The position numbers and the translations under genes are program-made. A stretch of DNA of 64,000 nt from Guyanagaster necrorhizus (lineage: Eukaryota; Basidiomycota; Agaricomycetes; Agaricales; Physalacriaceae), in assembly GCF_019112545.1 (NCBI RefSeq), contig NW_025064927.1:1-64000 (forward strand), given 5' to 3'. The notes below the pieces were generated by a model that did no database searches, was not told the origin of the DNA, and worked only from the letters and a program-made list of their open reading frames with translations. Shown here in pieces: positions 35,051-46,580 of the stretch. Position 1 is the first letter of the stretch; every line of letters starts with the position of its first letter.

Positions 35051-36805
35051 CAGTGAAGAGGATCTGAGTGCATGCAAGATGAAACTGGATACAGCAGAGT
35101 GTTATCCACTGACCACACTCACACCAACACACACACAAAACTCTTAGTTCATGGAGGAATTATAATGCAATAAAAGTAGCAATCAACAAATATAATTGTC
35201 TTTTTCAATGAGATCATAGTGCATAAACAGTAATAGCATGCTTACAACAGTCTAAGGTCTCTCTAAGTCTCAAAGCTTTTTGTTTTATCAAAACAAGAGG
35301 TGACAACTGGTGTTGCCAGGCCTCAAGGCAAAGGATACTGCAGCTCAATACAATATATCGAAACACTCTCACAAAACTCTCTAAATCATCCTAAGCATAG
35401 CTCAGATTATCTCAAAATCTCTAACACACACAATACATGGCTCAAAGCTTTGTGCTCTAAGCAAAAACCAATCACAAGCATATCCACAAGTGCCAAAGAG
35501 CTCAGATCTCTGTCCACAAGTTTCCAAACTGATCATAGACCCACAGGATTCAAACTTATGTGATCCAGAGATACAAAACACAATAAAACACCATCCAACA
35601 GACCAAAGGGTTTGAACCTCTGCCGCCTGTAGTGCCATGCATTACAAATACCTCAAAAACTCAAGATAATGCCCTTCAGACACCACTCTCTTATTCTCAG
35701 ATTAGAGCACAATCCAAAACCTCTTATCAAACTGAGCTCAAATTCTTCACAAGCTTCAATATCTCACTTAGTTCTCATAGTGCTCTTAATGATATCCAAT
35801 AATCAGTTTATTCTCTTGCCTGAAGTTACTAACACAAGCTTAGAGCTAGAGTATAAGGCTTTCTGTGCCTAATACATTATAACTGTGGGGGTCAGAAACT
35901 TCTCCTCTACTCATATAATACCATATTTAAATACTCTACTATAATACTTACTAATACAATCCTACTATGGTATCCTCAAAGTATGGAACTCCATGCTGGA
36001 TTCTGCAGATATTATTCATATGCATATCACAGTCACCATGCTTATTCTCTTCTAAGCAAGGACTGTGCCCACTGTTCCTTCACTAGCTGACATCAGCTAG
36101 CTGGCCTTGCCAGGTCTGCTCACTTTCTTATTTCTCTGGTGACATCTCTGACAGTGGTAAACTGTCCCAGACCCCCAGGGTTATCTCTCATGCTAGGAGT
36201 CAGCCACAATGGCTATGTTCTGCTTTTCTATGTCTAGCCAGTCATTCCATCTAACTCACCAAAGGTGCTATTTCTCAGTATGATGCAGAGTCCCTCACTG
36301 TGTTATGCATGCTAAAGCACTGTAAGTATGTGCACAAGGCTCAGGGCAGTATATGTGCAATTCATTCTTAGAGTAATATTCCTCTACTTATTACTTTGTT
36401 GTCATCATTCTATTTCTCTGTTCAATACTCAATTACTCAGATACCTTTCTTTGAGCCTCAGTTCTCTGTTCTAAGGCATATCCCATCAGTGCATCAATGA
36501 CTGTGCATCTTTGATCAATGTGATCAGAATTGCTGATCATATTTTGATTGTAGTCTTTTTATTTTTAGCATGTCCTCTCATAATAGTATTGGTGCATTTA
36601 GGGCCAAGTGCTGGAACCTCACATGCAGCCTAACCCCTCTGGTATTAGTCTGTTACTAGACCATACACTCTGCTTATTATTATCTCAGTTTAGCATTATA
36701 ATAGCTAGGTTTCTGTGCACTCTAGTCTTATTTTCTATTATATGCTTACTAAACTGAAATACAGTTTATGTATTTGCAATTTTTGCAATTTTACATGCCT
36801 GAACA
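35051..36805. mobile_element. Insertion D1: 1.75-kb element of unknown type
   Basis: 1,755 bp that separate the B4 protease from its upstream part. TGGAG is present at both edges (35046-35050 and 36806-36810); removing the insert with one copy restores codons that match B1 (Ser-Thr-Tyr before the protease). Ends are CAGTGAAGAGG and CCTGAACA, so it is not a plain TG...CA LTR. A segment beginning about 35252 is shared with D2 (56213-56949). It has no recognisable coding region. Confidence 0.6.
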
Positions 36806-37297
36806 TGGAGAGGGTATGTCAGCAGTTGGTGAGTGTTTTGATTTGGGCTTTTGCAGTCAAGTCCTGCTCTAGAGTCTTGGTTCAGTGAACAAATCTTCAG
36901 AGTCCTCATAGTTCATTGAGTCATTCTAAGGCTCAACACCTCTCTGCCTCCTTCATTTCTTTGACTATCTCATCAATGACTTCTTTGGCTCAGATCTTGT
37001 GTATCCAGTTCTTGAGCACAGCTTTTGCTGCTTCTTCTGTCAGGGCTTCTTTGATGGCTCTTTAAGTCTATTTGATATTGAATAGCTTGAGCCATCAGAT
37101 GGGGGTCTCTTCTCCTGTTCAATCTAGAGGTAGTTGAGTTTTTGGGTTTAGCTATTCATGCATATGCATAGTAGGAAGTCAGAGTATATTTGAATATGCA
37201 TATAAGTTAGATATAAGAGTACTTACAGAAGTACTATTAGTCTATTCTGTGGCTACTGTTCTTGCACTATTATTCTTGGCTGATCTAATGAAATTGC

Positions 37298-40200
37298 TCA
37301 CTGGTTGGCTCTTTCTTTTATCTTCTCAACCTTTATGTCTGCTCCAAGCTCTTCAGCTTCCTTCTACAGCTCAGCAATCTGTGCTTGGATGCCTTCATGA
37401 GTTTGTTTCTTCTTTAGACAGTTCTTCAACATATAGCCCTTCTGGCCACAGTTGAAGCATTTGCTCTTCTTCTTTAGTTGATCAATATTCATGGGCTTCT
37501 CTGCTCCAGTATAGATCTTGCCTGTTCTTGTCTTCTGTATGCCATATAAAGTGGGGCTGGCCATTGATGATTCTTTTAGCAGAGCTGGACATGCTGCTAG
37601 CCTTGAAGTTTGAAGTCAAGGATTGCTTCTGATACTCCTGTAGGTTGGCTTGCTCTGCCTTCTGCCACTGCCTCTTCTTGTACATCTCAACAATTTGTTT
37701 CTTCCATTTATTATATTCTTTCAGGATGAATTATCTGATAGCTAAGATTATTGTGATGTATAAGAGTGGGGATCCTCTCTTGAGGGCCTCCACTATCTGC
37801 CCATCATTAGCTATGTCATCCCATATCCCAGTGAGCTTGGCAAGTCACTCTAGCTCATCAAAATATTCCATTGTCAGCTTGTCTCTCATCTTCTATTCCT
37901 TGATCTTGCTCTTGTGAACTTCTTGTACTGCTAGATCAATGAATTTGTCATTTAACATCTGTTTGAATATCAGCCATGATAGGTACCAGTGATATTGTCA
38001 TATAGTCAAGAAGAAGTTCAGTGAGATCAGGATTCATCATGTTTTTATCTTATCTTCTAGATAGGATAAAGTGAATGCTATATAGTTCATGTCTGTTTCC
38101 AAGTAGACCATGTAGATCTTAAAGTATTGTTCACAGTCAATGAGAAATCAGTTGATATTATTAGAAGCCTCCTTGAATGGTTAAGGCTTGCAAAGTAGAT
38201 CAGATCAGCATTGGAGGATGGTGATGTTTTTAGATAAGGAGCCCATTGAATTAGGCCATTCATTGAAGGACAGACAGTGCCAGTTGGTAGGCAGTCTGAG
38301 AAATGAATGAAGGGATTCATTGTCTGTGATGGGATTTTTCTGGAGTACAGCTTTCTTTCATATGATCATCTCATCTTATATGATGAATTCCAGTTTGACT
38401 GCTTCCAGATCATCTTGTGCTGATTCTTTTTCTTTTTCACTCTCTCCAGCTTTGTCTGATGACAGTTGTCTGCCAAGGAGTCAGCTTCCTTGGCTGGTCT
38501 ACAAGTTTTGAAAGTTTATAGGCCTGCTTGTTGATAGCACTCTGGGGTGAGAAAGCTGAGTTGTCAAAGTTTAGACCAAGAGTGTAGAGTATGAATATTG
38601 ACTCCAAATTGAGGGAGTCATATATATGGCTCTCTTCAGGGTTATAGCTGGCAATCATGATATAGATCAGATGTTAAATCTTGATTTGTATTTGGCAAGT
38701 CATAGAGTTGATCTTTTGGATGTCTCTTATTATATGTTTGAATAGCATATTTAGTGGCAGAATATTATAAAATATTCTACTGTTTGTCTGAGTCTGCATT
38801 AATATATAATTGTCTCATATGCAATGCCAATTATTTGGTGTCACACTATAAAAACATCACCTCTATCTTGTAGAGGTCTTGATACTCTTCTGCTTAGGCC
38901 TTCTGAATCTCTTCTGCTGGCACTTTTTTATCTGTGTCTTCTTTGGCATACTTCATGAAGTCTTTGAGCCTATAGAAGCTCTCACTGCTCTTCTCATCCT
39001 AGCTATCCTTGATCTGGCTGTCCTTGTCATCCTTTTCCTCAAGGAGAAAAGCAATGGACTGGTCAAAGATGCTCTCCTCAGGCAGTCTGATCATTACAGA
39101 AGAGCTAATCAGACTGAGTACTGGATCTGGCCTCAATGCTGAAGAGGACTGAGACTGTGGATAAGTGTGCTCAGAGACTGGCTCTAATCTTGATGTTGTG
39201 TCAGTTTCTGCTATGCACTTGCACTATCATCAAGTCCTCACTATAGATTCTGAAGTTTCCATAAAACTTCAGATTAAGAAACTGTCTAACAACTCAACTT
39301 CTGAGAAATCACTAAAGAGCATGATTGGAGATATAAGTATTAAGAGATACTTGTAGTCCATAGATACTAAGGATAGACTTGGCATCCAAGTAGATGGTGT
39401 TGAGACTGAGGGTATGCTGGAAAGGGGAATACTGAAGAGTCTTGGGACTGGAGACACATCAAAGAGAGAGAATTCTGTTATCTCTCTTTTTCTCTGCCTC
39501 ATTTTGGATGACTGGGCTGGAAGGTCCTGTCCAGAGATCTGTTTCATTATTATTGAGCTCTTAAAAGGGAGACCTAGAAAGTTTGAAGCAGAGTCTATAC
39601 CAGCCTGAGAAAGCACTCTCCAGACAGATGGCTTTGGCCTCTTGCTGTCACCTGTTCTCTTCTGTTTCTTCATACTCTTGCTGAGCCTGCATTCTGGCAT
39701 GCTCTACAAGTTCTTCTTAAGCTTGCTCAGGATCTGCTTAAGCTCACTCTTCTTGTCACTGCTCCTGTTGTTGTAATGCTACATCATAGTTAAATAAGAC
39801 TCAAAGGTCTCAATTGGGGAATATCCTTTGGATAATTTAGTCTTAGACTGCCAGTCCTCATCTCTGGACATTACTATCATTGCCCAGCTCTCAGCTCACC
39901 CTATAGTTACTGTTGTTGGAGTAGACCAAGAGGATGAGGCTTCTTGTCAAAGTTGCATAAAGCAAGTTATATCCTGAGTTTGATAATACACTTTAGGGTC
40001 TTGAAGCCACCCTAGTGGCATCAAGAGAGTCTCAAGTATAGTTCTCAACCACAGAGTTCTTGTGACAGTAGAATGGTTGAGAGATAGCAAGTTGTTAAAG
40101 AAGTTTATGGGGAGATCCTCATTCTTGTGGTTAGAGATGAGAGACAGGATCTATGGGTTCCAGATGTTTGAAATGTGAAGATTGTGGTTTCTACTTGATT

Positions 40201-40543
40201 GTCTTGATTGGAGGAGATATCTGTACTCCTTCTTTTCTAGAACATCTCTTTGATGCAAGCTGCTAAGTTTAGCTTCAAGTAAAGATCACTCCATGAGCTG
40301 GTAGAAGGTTCAGACAGAGGCAGAGATGTCATAAAGAGGTAATAATTTGGGGGTTATATTTCTGAGAATATGGCAGATGTGCTGAAATTTCTAGTAGTGT
40401 CTAACTGCTCAGACTGTGATTGATTGGCATTTCTAGCACAGCTGAATGATCACCAATAATTCTAACAATGTTCTGATGATGGATATGAGAAGTTCAAAGA
40501 ACTTATGATCAAAGTTAGGAGATTTGAGATTGATAGATAGCAT
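37298..40543 (-). pseudogene. gag: B4 gag (very long Gag)
   Basis: About 1,080 codons on the minus strand. The N-terminus MLSINLKSPNFDHKFFELL resembles B3 (NPNFDHKFFELLFSIIRIL), so the long N-terminal region is a true part of family B. A Ser/Thr-rich middle (about 39269-39700) aligns with the middle of B3 gag, followed by the capsid block (about 38050-38320) and a zinc knuckle CFNCGQKGYMLKNC (about 37430-37470) whose histidine is Tyr, a single C to T change. Stops throughout. Confidence 0.78.
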
Positions 40544-40601
40544 TCAGTTTCTTCTGCACTAGTGTGCATAAAGAAAGGAAAGCTAGAAGCTTCAAGTTAA
40601 T

Positions 40602-41020
40602 TGTTAGACTTAAGCCACACATGATTGAAAACATGTGATAAACTAGCATAACTTTGTGTTTGAGTCATCCACTAGAGTTTACTATTGTGTTTTATTGACT
40701 AAATGCTTTAAGACCTTTATAGAAGTAGCTTGAAAGTAGAATAAGAGTGAATAAACTTTAGCTCAAAGCTGAGGATTACTAGTGAAAGCAAGTCTCTTTA
40801 TATACTGTACATCATAGAGATAAATATACAACTATCTATTTTGTGTTTCTATACTCTTTGCACTCTTTGTCTTTAGATGTCATTACTGCCTACAAAAGTG
40901 CTATTGTGCATCATCAAGCAATATCATTGTATTAAAGAACAATAACTGACTGGGCTTGTTGTGATAACTAAGTCTGTCTCACAGTCTTAAGCATCAGTCT
41001 AGATATCCTGACTAAGCATA
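40602..41020 (-). mobile_element. 5' LTR of B4, outer end lost
   Basis: TGTTAGACTTAAGCC... on the plus strand, aligning with the solo LTR-B at 59172-59622 until about AAGCATAAAC, where it stops. The roughly 50-70 bp forming the LTR start are absent. Confidence 0.8.
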
Positions 41021-41029
41021 AACACTTAT

Positions 41030-41165
41030 AGTAATTGTTTATCTAGTATTTTTGCATACTCATTCTTTTACAATTTATTATAACTCATTATATCACTGTA
41101 TTCTGCAGCATGGGGCAGTAGTAGTCTTGCATTATACAATACTGAATATATTTTACTTTGCTCTA
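41030..41165. other. AT-rich spacer between B4 and B5
   Basis: No recognisable feature. Confidence 0.4.
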
Positions 41166-43465
41166 TAGCTTCCTACATTACATTATAACTTTCATCTCTG
41201 TCTATAATGTCAACAAGACTAGAAATCAGACTGAGTCAATCATAGAATTCATTGAATTATATTTAAAGATCAATGATTATGCAGAACATATTGATCTCAT
41301 AGTCATGAACTTCAGCTTCAAGAAAATATTCCTTGAATGTAATTGACTGATTAAATATAACTCACTGATCAATTGAAAATCTGGCTGACTCATATTTATA
41401 TAATGTTGTTGCTGTAAAACCCTATTCATATTATCTAATAAGGACTCAGAAAACTTATAGAATGAAGAGATGAAAGAAAGAAAAACTATTCTTATAGTAG
41501 ACATTAAAAAGATGATTTAAATTAAAGTGATATATTATGCCAACAACTTAATGACTAAAGTTAACATCACTAAGAAGATAAAAACATTTAAAAAAAATAA
41601 TCTCTGACTGAATCAAAGATTTCCAGGATCTTTTCAACCAAGAAAACTTCTATAAACTTCTTAATCTGAAGCTCTGAAATTATGCTATCAAACTAATCTC
41701 TAATGCAAAGGCTAACTTAGACTGCAAAGTTTATTTTTTCAACCATGTTAAATAGGAAGTGCTTGACAAATTTCTGTTCAGTGGATGTATTTGGCTCTTA
41801 AAGTCACTCATAGTATCACTGTTCTTCTTTGTTAGAAAAAATGATCTGTTTAAGACTATTGCAAACTTAATAAAATAATGATCAAGAATTAATACCCATT
41901 ACTGCTTATTTCTGAACTTATAGACAAATTATGTAATATAAGATATTATTTCAAGCTTGACATATAATGAGAATATAATAATATCCATATATTTGTCTGT
42001 GACATTCTAGTGAATAATGAATAATATATTCAAGAACCTCATTGCCATCAAAAAGATCACTGTTTACCTTGATGACAGCTTTATTATAAAGAAGAATACC
42101 AATGCTTGATCTGTTAAGTTTTGATGATTATAAGAAAGTATAAGCTATTTCTCAAAGCAGAGAAATATGAGTTTAAAATACTTGAAACAGAATATATAAG
42201 AGTTATTATCAGTAAAGGAAGCATTCACATGGATCTAGTAAAGATCAAAACTGATAAAAAAGAAGGAGCTCTAGTTGTTTTTTAAATTTATCAGCTTCTA
42301 CCATCACTTTATTAAAGACTACAATAAGGTTATTCATTTAATAATCTAGCTCACTGATAATACTCTATGAATCTGAGGTGTCATCTAATTTAATGTCTTT
42401 GTTCAATTAAAAAGACAATTGACAGAAGATATTGTTTTAGCAATCCTGACAGGAAATGGAAAATTCTATGTGGAGACAGACTCTAATAAAGGAGATATTA
42501 GTGCTGTTTCATCATAAAAACAAGATAGAAAGTGGTAATCAGTCATCTTTCTATTTAAAGCTCTTACAGTGACAAAATAAAACTATAAGATTTATGACAA
42601 AAAATTACTCACTATAATACTTGCTTTAGCTGAATAGTGGTATTATCTTATGGATGTAATCCAGAAGTTCAAGATCTAGACAAACCATTCAAATCTCCAG
42701 TATTTTTGCCTTTCTCAGAAACTAAACTGATGCCAGGTATGCTGAGTTACAGAGCTAGCTGAGTATGATTTTACTTTCTAGCACAAAGCTAAGACAGCAA
42801 ACAAAAAGGCTGATCTGCTGAGCTGATGCACTGACTATAACCAAGAATATGATGGCAATGAAGGAATAATCATTCTGAAACTAAAACACTTCTGAGTAAT
42901 AATCATACCAGCAGAAAAAAAAGTACATGAGCAGATCAAGAGTGCTATTAGACATATAGAGCTGTAAGATTAGAAAATAGCTCCATCAATTAATTATAAC
43001 AGAGATATGATAAAAGAGGATACTTTATTTATTATAATAGCTGAATTTGTGCCTCTAGAGATCATGCTCTCCATAGTGAGATCATCATCTAACTCTATGA
43101 TTATATCACTGCAGAACACTCTGGAATTATCAAAACTATAGAATTGATTCTACAAGAGTACTAGTGGCTTAAACTGAAAAGAGATGTAAAAAAAGAATGT
43201 CAAGATATATAAGATCTGCCAATAGATAAAGTCATGTATACAAGTAAAGACAGCACTTCTACATCTAAATGAAATACTGACAAAATTATGAATGCATATT
43301 TCTGTGGATATGATTACAAGACTACCAGAATGCCATGATTTTGATATTATTATAGTCATTATAGACTGCTTCTCAAAAGCCATTATTCTAATAGCCTGCT
43401 TAATTGAACTATTATCAGAAGGATAAGTTAAAATCTTATATAATGAAGTATATGCAAAGCATGGT
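41166..43465 (+). pseudogene. pol: B5: extremely decayed family B pol fragment
   Basis: Starts in the protease C-terminal part (ISVYNVNKTRNQTESIIEFIEL) and continues through RT (AEKYEFKILETEYIR-like), RNase H and integrase (DMITRLPE, CFSKAIILIAC, ending VYAKHG). No LTR on either side. AT content is higher than in the other copies and stops of all three kinds occur every few codons. It is the oldest B copy by appearance. Confidence 0.75.
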
Positions 43466-44538
43466 ATACAGGACTTCAGTTTACTTAGCAGTCACTAAAG
43501 AGAGCTAAAATTGATATACTGACAATAGCTTGAATATAAAAGAGTGAGGTGGATGATTACAAGTTTTCTATTTCTGACCATACATATGGTTAATTCATTA
43601 GAAGTATATCATCACTTCTTGAAGAGATGGAGCACAATGCACATGTCCAGTGGCATATCCAGAATTTAGCCTAGCATCAAGGATGTTGAATTCTTCTAAA
43701 CAGTAATTGGTCAGAACATGCTTACTATCTAAGCAGAACATACATACTAGTTGATAGGATCTGCTTAAGTAGTTAAAGTGTGCTATCTAAAGAGAGCTAT
43801 ATGCTCCAACATGATCTAAAACTGAGCTCATTCAGTCATTATTTTGTGACTCATAGAAGACAAGATACAAGCAATTGGACTATTGCTTGGAAAACAGGAG
43901 AGAATGGCCATTAGTGCATCATAAACAGCTTGAATCCACTAGAATAGATTGTTTGAGGTTGAAGGTCATGACTAGATCAGAAGATATATAAGCACAAAAC
44001 AGATGAGAGTAAATAATAGTATGGAAGATAGGTCTAGATGATTAAGCTTTATTGGAATAGAGTGTGACACTATAGTATAAAGAGATACTAATATCCATTA
44101 TATTCTGAATCTAAAGTGAAGAAGACTACTACATTAAATGATGGTGGTCAGAGACACTGAAAATAGCTGTATCTCAATCAAAATATATAGTGTTGTTGGC
44201 CAAGAATTTTTGCACTTATTCCACTGGATCTTCATCTTGTGGTAGAGGCCAAATAGTTGATATAGATTCTTCAGATAGTATTTGGGATGGAACAGAGACA
44301 TTACATTGTTGTAAACAATGATATCAGAATGCTTCAATGCTGATATTCCTGGTCCTTAGTAATATATATAAGGCCAATAGCAATGATGATATAAAATGTA
44401 ATTCACAAAGAAATACTCAGCCTAAATTGGACCATGTAAATCTTCTTAAACTTCTACACAGAATTGTCTATGTCACTTCACATTCACTGTCTGAGAGCAG
44501 AACATAAAAGTTTGCATCAACATAAAACAAGATGGCAC
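43466..44538. other. Unassigned region with a possible relic on the minus strand
   Basis: After B5 ends, I cannot place this sequence in families A, B, C or D. On the minus strand 44105-44530 gives a long stretch with few stops (YILYHHCYWPYIYY... FHPKYYLKNLYQLFGLYHKMKIQW). It looks like once-coding DNA but I do not recognise it. Confidence 0.35.
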
Positions 44539-44999
44539 TATTATGATTTTTCCTCCCTTTCTTTATATTAACTCCTATTTATGCTTAGTCAGGGCATCTA
44601 TCCCAGCACTTAAGACTGTGAGATTAGATTAGTCATCACAACAAGCCAAATCCATCATTGTCTTTTGATACAATAACAATACTCAATGATACACAATATC
44701 TTTTTTATAGATGATAGTGATGCTCAAAGACAAAAAGCATAACAACTTGGACAAATATAATAAGTAGTGGTATTAATATCACTATGAGCAACTAGTATAT
44801 AAGTAGAATAGCTCTCACTGTATAACTCCAGCTTTGAGCTAAAATTCATTCACACTACTTTATTCTTGAGCCTTTCATCTACAGCCTTAAAAGTATATTG
44901 ATCAATAAAGCACAACAAGTGGACTCAGGCATGACTGTATGAACATGATACAGCATCTGTTTATCATATGTTTTGATCACATGCAACTTAAGTCTAACA
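44539..44999 (+). mobile_element. Solo LTR-B
   Basis: 461 bp, TATTATGATTTTTCC... to AAGTCTAACA, with the LTR-B landmarks (GCTTAGTCAG, AGTATATAAGTAG, CTTTGAGCTAAA). No B interior on either side. Flanks GGCAC and GATAT differ by transitions only, so a target duplication is possible but not shown. Confidence 0.8.
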
Positions 45000-46080
45000 G
45001 ATATCTAAGTACAAGCAGATATTAAGTTCAGAATCTGAAAATAGATATTGATTCAACACATCTCTGCTAGATCAGATCAGATAGACACTCAGATGGCCTA
45101 CATAGATTTTCCTTAGAAGTAGCAGTCCATTTTATATCAGCATTTAATGCAGGTACAGACAAGATAAGTGAGAGTCATTTTTGTACAAAGAGTGCTTCTG
45201 TAAGATTTTAAGGAAAAAAAAAAGAAACTAGAATACTTGATTTACTAGCTTTAGAGGAGAAGTCTGTCTCAATATAAATATGAAGTAGATTGCTCTCTTG
45301 CAGCATCTAATACCATGATATCAAAAAAGAGAAGACCACAAGTCTTAGGTTGAAGCTTGCATCCATGGATTTTTAGCTTTAAGCCAATGAGCTTCAGAAA
45401 TGCCATAGTCATCCAAAATGGTCTCTTAGAGTGCATATTCAGTGAATTCTTAGACAGCATATCACTGGACAATGTCATCTCTCACCTCCTGTTTCACTCA
45501 GAATCCATCATCTATAGCCTGACAGGAATGTCAGAAAGTCTAGTGAAAACAAAAATCAGTGAATGCTACTCACAATATTATTCAGAGCACTTGTATTATA
45601 CAGATCTTCATTAATATACTCCAACAAAATATGTGAAGCCTAGATTTTGTTCCACTTGGCTATCAAAGTTGAGATAGCAAGGTCTATCACATCTGAGAGA
45701 GTTATATAGACTTTGTCAGTGAGCTTATTGCATTCTAGTAGGGTTGATGACTTCAGACTAACATGGCAGAGCAATATTTCATCATATATTGACATGCTCT
45801 CAAAGTATTCACATGTGTAATTTTACAAATTCTGAGAATACATTAAGTGTATTTGAGTCTACAACACATATGAAGACCACTATGACTTGCACACAAAGGA
45901 ATAGTATGACTGTATGTAAAGTAACAATATGACCACATATAAAGGAATGTAATGACTGTGTGCAAAGGCTGTTATGACCAGTGTATGATAAAATAAGACT
46001 CAGCATTATATCTGACTGGAGTGATAATTGATAGAGTGCATGACTTGATAGCAGAATGATATCAGCAGAGTCCTACTGTA
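45000..46080. other. Unassigned region with a possible relic on the minus strand
   Basis: Not part of B3. On the minus strand about 45200-45790 gives protein-like sequence with scattered stops (ECNKLTDKVYITLSDVIDLAI, then NEDLYNTSALNNIVSSIH, then LVVFSF). It may be an old host gene or transposon gene; I cannot name it. Confidence 0.3.
46076..46080. repeat. Target site duplication of B3, left copy (CTGTA)
   Basis: Pairs with CTGCA at 54551-54555; the one difference is a C/T transition. Confidence 0.75.
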
Positions 46081-46524
46081 TGTTATGATTTCACCCATTC
46101 TATTTCCCTTTAACCTCTATGCTTAGTCAGAACATCTTCTTTTGAGACTGTGAAAAAGCTTAGTCATCACAACTGAACCATTCATCATTTGTTTCACATA
46201 TGACAATCAGCTGTCTGACTATGGACAATCAATCTTTTATGTACAGCAATGATGCTCAAAGACAATGGGCACTATGGACACAGAAGGACACAATTAGTAG
46301 TAGTATTATTAGTGCAACCTGTATAGTATTTAAGACCCATGGCTCTTGCTGGTATACTCCAGCTTTGAGCTAAAGTTTATATTCACCATTCTACCTTGAG
46401 TCAATTCTTTGATCTTGAGTCATACTGAGAAGACATGCAATAAGTGAACTCAGGTGATCTCTTGAAGTGTGAAGAGACACCTGTTTATCATGTATATCTT
46501 ATCATATGATACTTAGGCCTAACA
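46081..46524 (+). mobile_element. 5' LTR of B3
   Basis: TGTTATGATTTCACCC... to AGGCCTAACA. Compared with the 3' LTR it has about 19 extra bases near 46405 (a short duplication around CTTGAGTCA). Confidence 0.9.
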
Positions 46525-46580
46525 ATTAGCTTGAAGCTTTCTGCTTCCCTTTTTCAAGCCTAATTGTGCTGAGAAACTAA

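Larger units (their letters stand above)
31110..37301 (-). pseudogene. pol: B4 pol, interrupted by D1 and a solo LTR-A
   Basis: On the minus strand: pol begins at the overlap with gag (CAGTGAGC at 37303-37296), continues with the conserved stretch before the protease (36830-37100), is split by D1, then resumes with protease LINSGCTGSSINHAF (Asp of DSG now Asn, about 35015), RT, RNase H and the integrase zinc module. The integrase is split by the solo LTR-A, continues with its core (31740-32205) and ends with the C-terminal part (VWLDTINFHLLHLKQKL near 31500) and chromodomain (about 31130-31260). Numerous stops. Confidence 0.8.
30871..41020 (-). mobile_element. Ty3/gypsy chromovirus B4, nearly full length, split by insertions
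   Basis: Reads right to left: 5' LTR 40602-about 41020 (its outer end lost), gag 40543-37298, pol 37301-about 31110, half 3' LTR to about 30871. It is interrupted by a solo LTR-A (32206-32705) and insertion D1 (35051-36805). Heavily decayed, short-LTR subfamily. Confidence 0.82.

Noticed and set aside
44534..45004. Target duplication around the LTR-B at 44539
   Set aside because: GGCAC and GATAT agree at only two of five positions; the differences are transitions but this is too weak to count.
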